Assembly: GCA_037783545.1 (NCBI GenBank)
Contig: JBBELK010000004.1
Location: 434,001-498,000 of the forward strand
Direction: 5' to 3'
Origin: Henricia sp. BOLD:AAB3569
Lineage: Eukaryota > Echinodermata > Asteroidea > Spinulosida > Echinasteridae
Length of the DNA: 64,000 nt
The notes beneath the pieces are model-generated. The model had not been told where the DNA came from and did not search any database. It saw only the letters and a list, made by a program, of their open reading frames with translations. Positions within the stretch are counted from its first letter, which is position 1, and the number at the start of each line of letters is the position of its first letter. This document shows, piece after piece, positions 53,301 to 62,300 of this stretch. Both the position numbers and the translations under genes were made by a program.

Positions 53301-56300
53301 AGAGCATGACCGTGGTTAATTAAAGACGTGCAATTTTGCTCATTGCTCAAACTGGAGAATGTTGTCATGTATTCGCTTTGTTCCGTTTTGTGAAATAACG
53401 GCGATGTCATGGGCAATCGCAATGAAATATGGGCAGTGTTGTATGTTTTAGCGACCATAGGATAACCAGAAATGTGTTTGTCACGCGTCAGTTCAACTGA
53501 AACGAACAATTATTGTGGTAGAAGACGACCAAAGCTACACTGTAAACAATTGCCCGTGAATTTTACGGTCGCTGCACACCTTACTACGGTAACCGTAATT
53601 TTAACGATTATCCCGTAATTTTTTTTAACGGTTGTCCCGTAAAATTCTACGTTATTCCCATATTTATTGGTTGTACGTCTTCATTGGCGCAAAACCATGA
53701 TATCTTGGTGTATAATCCCCAGTCCTCGGGTTATTCACATCGCCTTTAAGTTCTTGGGCGGTCAGGTTGGCATAACTAGTGCATGGTTCTTTCCCCGACT
53801 TTCACATTGGTGGGATTCCTGGGCGTGCATGTGGATTGGGGTTGCAGTCCCTATAGTTGATGGGCCTTAGTTACCAAATATGTTATACAAATTGATTTCT
53901 TGTTTTGGCAGCATCCAGTGGCGGTAAACCGCCCGAAGACAGCGACATCACAGTGACGGAATACCACAAGGACGCAGTATCTTATGAGCTGTTTGTCAGC
54001 ATGACAGCGTTTTCTTCGGTTGGTATTGCTATGGCAATTGGCTTCCTGGCTTTCAACATCTTCTACCGAAACGAGAGGTTAGTATTAGTAGGGTCATCTT
54101 CTAGAAACTGTAATTATGTTTTCGCCACCTTTTTTTCACGGGGACCCTAGCACAAGAAACAAAATATACTCAAAGGTAAACAAATGCAAACCGCACTTTG
54201 ATTCGATACACACCCAGGGCATGTTCACAACAAAAACATTTCTCCCGGATGCGGACGAAACGAGATATTTTGAAGGAATACTTACTGTTTGTATGTTCCT
54301 ATTGGCCTTGATTTCGTATATTGCATTTCTAATATTTTGAGATCGCTCAGTTTCTGGCAAGATGTACTTTTAACTCATATCGTTGCTCTATTGTTACCAT
54401 TAAATGCTCCAGAAGATGATCCTCTACCAATACATTGTTTTGTATGTTGTAGAGCCGATTTCAACATCCATTAGCAAAGTAGATTTTCCAAGCTAATATT
54501 TTCGCTTCAATCTGATGTTTGGCTACTTCGCCGGAGGCATCGTATAACACCAAACTTGTTGAACACCGCAAGGAAATCATGCTGTCTCCTCGCGTTCGGC
54601 GTCGCACTATGTCCGTATCGCCTTTGTCTAAATTCTAAATTTATCTAAAGTGGAATGAAAAACAAGCCTATTATTGTCTCTTTTTACCAGACAACCTCTG
54701 TTTTTTTCTTTTCTTTGCGATAAAAACAACATACTACCTAAGTTGAAGCCAGTGGGCAGAAACAGGTTTCCTTTCATCTTTTTCTGGGGACTTAAATGTC
54801 AAGTCGCATTTCTGAAAATTTACTTAATCTCATCACGCAGCAACAATTCAACAATGCGCTCTCCCCAAAGTCCTATACCGGCTTATAGGCTTGCCGGATC
54901 AATAATGGAGAGATGGTTCGATTCTGTACATATAGATATGTAATTAATCTAAAAAGTGAAATATGACACTGAATAAAACCCTTTCCAATTTCTTATCAAC
55001 CCTATTCGAGATAAGCGGGGATTTATGATGAAGACACAAGGGGCTTCGTAAAACCATCATCTCTCCGGCAGAACTGAGCACAAAACGACGCATGAAAAAA
55101 ACCGTAGACAACATTATTTTATTCACTAAGTTATATTCTTTACGTGTACTTAAAGTTCCAATACAGCACTTGTTGTTACCCAAAATTTTACTTCACAAAT
55201 TGACAAGAAAACCCTGACTAAAAGTGTTGATAGCAATGGTAAGAAACACCACATGATTCCCCCCCCTCCCCCCCCCCCCCCCCCCCCCCCGTGTAAAATG
55301 GTACCTTTGTGAGAGAAATCGCCAGCTGAATGTGCTTTTTTTAAAGGTTGTCTGCAGACGAACAACTTTTTTTACCATTCATTCAACACAAAAACATCAA
55401 TGGATTTTTCAGGATTTCTGAAGTATTACTAGCTGCATATATTGTTGTTTATTTCTGTAATGCCGTTGTCCCCGTGTTTAAAAGTTTTCCTATCATGTAA
55501 TCTGTTTTTAAATCTACGAATTAGTTATTTTGAAAAATGACAAATTTGCGTGCGAAAAAAAGACAATTGGAGCTGTCGTGGTCCGCGCGAAAAGACTGAT
55601 CGTCATTCACTGTTAAAAAGAAAAAATCGTAATTTTGCGGACAATGTTTACAGAATTCGTAAACGGACTATTGATGCAGTATTTGTATAATAGCACAAAC
55701 ATATTATCAGACAAACGATTTGTTCTTTCAAAATTACGAGAAAAAAAATTGTACACAATTAATCCTGTAAACTTACATACCGCAGTGCGGTGCGAATCTT
55801 GACGCTATTGATATCTTCCAGATTATGCGCGTCAGTTCTGTAGGAATAATCCAGTTTGCTTTTCTCTCGCGAATAGAAAGCCTAAAGGCCAAATTATGCG
55901 TCTTGAATGTTAAAACTGTTGAGGATGTTTGGATAACATTTAGCCTGCCGGAAATAGAGTGAGTTTTCCAATGGCGAACGTAAAATAAAATTCAAATAGT
56001 CGTACTACTTGTTTTGCTGTCTGAGGGGAGAGGGGAGGGGAATCGTGACATAAGCGGACATGTTTCATCGCTTCACGAAAGAAAACCGATATCGGATTAA
56101 GACTGCAACTGCACAATCTAAAAATGCCTCGAAACTCTCTCTTAATCGCTCCAGTATTGAGAGGCAAGTTTATCTGCCTTTCATTAGATCTAGGAGAGAG
56201 GGAAAAATCAATGTTTGCCAGACCAAACAGCCGTCCCTTAATCGAACGCCAAAAATGACCCAATTTGACCTCAAAAGCACACGTCCAATGGGCCCGCGCG

Positions 56301-59300
56301 ATCAATTCCAAAGTGCACGTCGGAAAAGTCTCTTCCCGGGACTCGAGTGGCTTGTCGACCGGAGGCGTCGCCGCAATTTGCTGCGCTTTCCACCGAACCG
56401 ATACTTGTCATCGTGGTCATAGCGAAACACAGCTGTACACCGCTGGCTATACAGCTGAAGATGTTTCTTGGTCGTTACTCCCGAGTACCCCCTCCCCTTT
56501 ATTTCTATCGACCACGGCTCAGCAGTTCTCAAAAAGGAATCATTTATAAGACGCACGGTGATTCTCAATACTATTCTGACGTTTAACTAAATCCAAAAAT
56601 CGACAGATACTGCCACATGTAAGTGGGTTAGCAGTCAAAATCTTATGTGATGTGTTTACAGTTGACTGATGTTGTGCTATTCTTGCTAAAAACACAAGTT
56701 GGCATACAATTTTAAGCAAACAAATGTTTGATTTTAGCAATTTATTTTGCTAAACAGCTTTATGAAATTGGGCCCAGGTGTGTTGGAATATAATGAGGTA
56801 CAAAAAAGTATCCGCTTAAACACATATTACATGATTGGAAAACTGCATAACAATGGACAACAGCATCACATAACTAAAGAATAATGTTGATAAACTGCTT
56901 TGTAGAAATTTCAGCCATATAAATGCAGTAATACTTTAGAAAACTTGAACAATCCATGCATGGTTTTTGTGTTGAATGAATGGTAAAATAAATTGGCTGT
57001 GGACTATATTAATATTTTTAAAAAGCACCTTCAGTTGGCAATGTCTCCCACAGAGGTATTTTGCACGGAGAAAATTATGTGGTGTTTGTTACCATTGCTA
57101 TCAACACTTTTAGTCGGGTTTTTCTTGTCAACTCTTGAAGTAAAAGTTTGGGTAACTGTGAATGATGTATCGGGCCTTTAAAGGCCCTGCGAATAAAACC
57201 ATTCTAAATCAAAAGAAAGACATCAACAAACTCATCCGAAGAAATTTAAGCTTTGTCAAATGTACCACGTTTAGAAATCCATGAAAATCCACATGCATTT
57301 TCCTGGTCTTGGCGGGGTGTTCCAAATATTCGTTCTCAGTTGATTGGGTACTATGTGGCTTGCGTCATGCACTCTGTGGCGCACATATACTGCGTGTGCG
57401 CGCGATCCATAAAAATGCACAGAGTACACAGCGCCCATGCATTTTGGACCGCGTAGATGCGAACAAAAAATAAGTAAATCGTTTGCAAACGATCTAAATA
57501 ATTTTATCTTTACGGATTATTTTCTGGTAAAATGATATCATTTTAAGCGAAAACCTTTCAATGGATAGTTGCTATTAATTCAATCTTTACTTTCAGAACT
57601 TTTCCCCTGTAAACTCGTCGATTACTTGTTGGGGTCATTGCAAATGATCCACTAGGCCTTTAAAGAAAAACTACGCTTATATAACAACAAGAACTTCAGA
57701 TTAGATTCAAATTCATTACCATTCATAATTTATTCCTACACGCACTTAGTTTTATGAGAAATGCAACATAACCCGTTTCACGATTTCAACATAATCTGTT
57801 ATAGCCAGTCTTTTCAGCTATCACGCCACGAATCTGAACCCTTATTTCAGAGCAGTCATTTACTCAAAACAAGCCAAGTGCCAAAGTCGACACGTCTCCT
57901 CCCTTTATTATCGTGTTCTGCCATTTTCATAAACATGATAAGCCCCCGAATCCCGCGCGGCCAATTCCAAAATGAATCTCTACGCTCGTGTCAGTTTAGT
58001 TTATCTTCGGCTGATCCGTGCACCAATCGCGATATGAAATCCCGCGGCACTCTTATCAGCGTTATGTTAACGTCGAGCGCTTGGAAAATATCATCTAGCC
58101 TCAGGTTATACTATTTTCGTATACCGAGATCATGTTGGCACAGGCGTGTCTTTCAATATATTTTATTATTTTTTTTATCAATAACACCTTTTTATTTGGT
58201 TAATTCTTAAAGGAGTGTGACTGTCCAGAACACATTTTAGCTCCCCCATTTTCCCCATGTTGAGATTGTTATACCATATCATTTGTTATATTGTTATCAT
58301 TGCCATTCTCAAATTTTGCGCTCTCAATCCCTATCTTTTCAAGGATATCGTTAAAAAAACCGATATTTTGTAAACAATTTATCAGGTTTTTTAAAGCAGT
58401 GCAGTGACTACATGTTTTTTTGCTACGACATCCAATTTGGAGATTGCAAATTTTCTGTTTTCTTCCCATGGATAGTATTTTGGGGAGATGTTTTACATGA
58501 TTGTCGGGTTAGAACATAATCCATTTGCTGGAAAATCTGGACAAGCTCCTTTAATTAAATTATGTGCCAATGAGTATTTGGTAAAAACGGTAACAGATAA
58601 TCAACTTTACTAAATGAATGCATTATAAATATTACTGTTTTGCTCCAGTTAAAACAGGCAGACTTAAGATTGATTTTTTTCCAACCTGTATTTTGCAGAT
58701 TGATCAAAATGTCTAGTCCCAACCTCAACGATCTGATTATTGTTGGATGCATCATGACCTACGGAACTGCCATCTTATTAGGAGTGGACGCCAGACTACT
58801 CAGTGATAGACAGTTGCAGATTATGTGCCAGGTAAGAAGTGATAATATTTGGAAATCATTAACTGGTTTATATATTCCAGCCGGTGGGAATATGCACTGC
58901 TTAAAAATGAGAAAACAAATGTTTGCATGAATGACAAATCATACCACAAATTGTCGCTGCATGGGCAGTTGTGCCCGAGTGCAGTTAAAGGTAGAGTATA
59001 CATCATTTGTGCCAAATAACTTTGACGGGATCGGATTAGGTGTATATTGGGACGGGCTGAAACGCCGTTCGCGTTGGTTGTTATAATAATTGCATATAAT
59101 TACATGTATCAAGTAGTTTCTCGTGTACTGTATTTCTGAGTGAAGACATGACCCTGCGGCTTTTCTTGCACTCGGATTTTCAGACTCATTCCCACAGAAA
59201 ACCCTGTTCAAGTGGAACACTAAAACGTTTTGGCACAAATCACATTTTTGTAGACACTGTGAGCAACATGTGAAACAAGCATTCATCATGTGAATTTAAA

Positions 59301-62300
59301 TTTTAACTTTCGTGAAACAGTGAGTGATTGATATGCTGTACAAATGTAAAAACAACTCGAGCGAAGTACTATCTATACCTTTCGGCATGACTTGACATGT
59401 CCCGCGTCCCCTTTGGGGCTTGGCATGGATTTGGTCTGATAGAATTCCTATGTGCCTTCATCAGATTTGTTCAGTAATGCTTCACAGGAGGAGTTCGCCC
59501 ACACGCCTAACATTTCACAATGCTAATCAAGCGTCGCATTATTTACCGAATGCACATGGCTTAAATTTCATCGAAGCAGAAAGTCACAGCTTCTATCGTT
59601 TGTCTTATTTCCAAACGTCCTGCATGCAGTTGTATTCCCGGTATATACACAAAGAATGCGCGTAGGTGTGGAATGATACACTATTTTTACAGTGCTGGTG
59701 TTCATAGATTTGCAGTAATGTGAATTGCTCACCCAGCATTGGAAAAAGGTTCAAAATACTTTTTTAGTCGCAAGGTCTTTTCAGCATTGATTCAATGCCG
59801 CAACATATTTTTTGGATGTTGTCTTGAGGCTACAGTGCCGTTTATACACTTTTCAAAATAATTAAGTGAGAAAACCACTTTTCATCCTGATCCAAAGTAT
59901 AGTGTTTTTAAAGTTAATGAATTGAACACCGCATTGTACCATTACATGTTTTCCAATCAATAATGATGTATATAGTGAAATGGTTAAAACATAAACATGT
60001 TTATCAGTTTTATTTAAGTGTTAATGCCGTTTTAATAATTTTCCAATCATGTAATTTGTCCTTGACTATTATACAAATATTGACTGCAATTAGGGGCATG
60101 GTTAAGATTATAGGCTCAAGGTGATCTCGAAGCCATGACTATGCCCCGAGACGGACGCTGAGGGGCATATATTTTTGTCATCTGATTGGTTAAAAGTAAG
60201 TTACACAGTCATGACAGTATCGAGTTAAAATTTCATAAGCTGGGCTGCGTTCGAAACACGCGAACGTTGCCACCGTCTATGGAAAGCCGGGTACCAGTTG
60301 TTGGCGAACGATGCAAACGTTTGCAATGTTCGCGTGTTTCGAACGCAGCCCTGGTCTACGGCAGAATGTTGGTATATTTACAACAAAAAATAGCAGCATA
60401 ATCACCTGGCACTTTAGTAGCACATTTCACCTGACACTGTTTTCACTGTAGACCACTTCTATTATTTTCTTATGGATTTCATCATCTACGACAGACGACA
60501 AAACGACTTAGTCGAGATTCCGCTATTACAGCCCTGCTGATTGTTTACGTGAAGCGCGTAGCTGCAAAATATTGTTGCACAGCTATGCTTCACACGCGAT
60601 TCGCGCGTCAGAAACCCGCTAAAAATGACTATGCCCACGGGCATAGTGAGAATTTTACAGGCGCAGGGTCTAGCTAAGTCAATGCCCCCACTTTTAACCA
60701 ATCAGGTGACAGGAATCTACGCATTGGGTATATAATAATACTTATCAAATTTCTGTCATGCGGCACTTAATCGAGGTTTTGAACGATAATTCTGATTTGT
60801 GTAGGCCCCTATTGATTTATTTTTTATATTGTGTTATTTCTGGTGATTTTCTTCCAGGTTCGGGCGTGGCTTTTTGGCATCAGTTTTACCTTGTCGTTTG
60901 GAGCTATGTTTTCAAAGACGTGGCGAGTATACAGCATATTTACCAATAAGAAATTACAAAAACGGGTAAGAACTAGCAGTTGTACTTAAACGCTACACTT
61001 TAAATTTCCACGATATTTTTGCTACATAACGAAATCCCGTCTGTGGATTGTTTAGTCGGAAAAAAATGTAAATTATATTTTGGTTATTTTTTTTGTGAAA
61101 TTGTCTCTGAGGACAAACATTACATGTTCAGGTACATGTACAATGCTTCTCACAAAAACTAAGCTTTGTATAGACCGTGTCGAATAGCTGCCATCTTGTA
61201 AGGCACTTTCTTTGTTCGGTGAGGACTATGCATGGTTGCGCATTTTGTGCGTATTGTTGACAAATTTTAACAACAAAAGGAAGATAGCAAGTCGTGCACG
61301 TGCATTCCTATGTGCCCTACAAGATGGCAGCTATTCGATACGCTCTATACATAATGGTACTGTTTCTGGCCTATCTTGATGACAGGTTATCAAAGATTAT
61401 CGTCTGTTTGCGATGGTTGGCATCCTGCTGCTGATTGACATCGCTATATTCGCGCTGTGGCAGATCCTAGACGATATCTCTGTTACAGTCAAGACCCTCA
61501 GCATAAAGGTAAGTGGGTTGACGAAACGAAAAATAGGTCCATAAATGTCTTAAGAAAATACCCCATATTCACATTTTCAAGTGAATTTTTTTTACAGAAA
61601 ATGGTTTTCGTAATTTTCGTTTTAACCCAACAATCATATAAAATACCTCCCCCATTATACTATCCATGGGAAGAAAACAGGAAATTTGCAATCCCCAATT
61701 TGGATGTGAAAGCAGAAAAAGGTTGGTGTAATCACTGCACTGCTTTATGGAACCAGGATTGCCAAATAATTTAGTTCAGAAAACATAGTGGGGTTTTGTT
61801 TCCTTCTTTTTTTGGGGGGGGGGGGGGGATATCCTTTAAAATATACGGATTGAAAACGCAAAATTTCAGAATGGTAACGAGAAAATATGACAGATGATAT
61901 GGTATGAAAACACCAATGGGGGAGGGGGGCAGTGTCAAAAATATGATCTGTACATGCTCCTTTAACATGTGTTATTTGAAAAAAAAGGTTGTCCTTTTAC
62001 GAGGGGTATATATACAAGATATAGGAATTCAGGTATATATAAACTCCATAAAAATACCCCTTAATACCTGCGAGATCTCGCAGCTGCGAGATCTCGAGAA
62101 ACGGTAATATTAAAAGTATTATATACCACAAAATATTGGGGTATACGGTATTAAGAATTCGAGTATACATTTCAGTACAAATGGTATAATGGTTACGCTA
62201 TTTATTCACTCCATAAATCAAGAAAACATTTAATAAGCAAAAACTGCGCCTCGGAGTGAAAACTGAATATGCCTTTCCAGAGCATTATGGTGTATTTTGG

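Noticed and set aside
56040..56590. Overlapping sense and antisense frames of about 120 codons
   Set aside because: GC-rich composition opens both strands at once; no domain or splice site pattern supports either.
57761..58210. 149-codon plus-strand frame
   Set aside because: Composition is random-like, with no domain and no repeat or transcript signal to support it.
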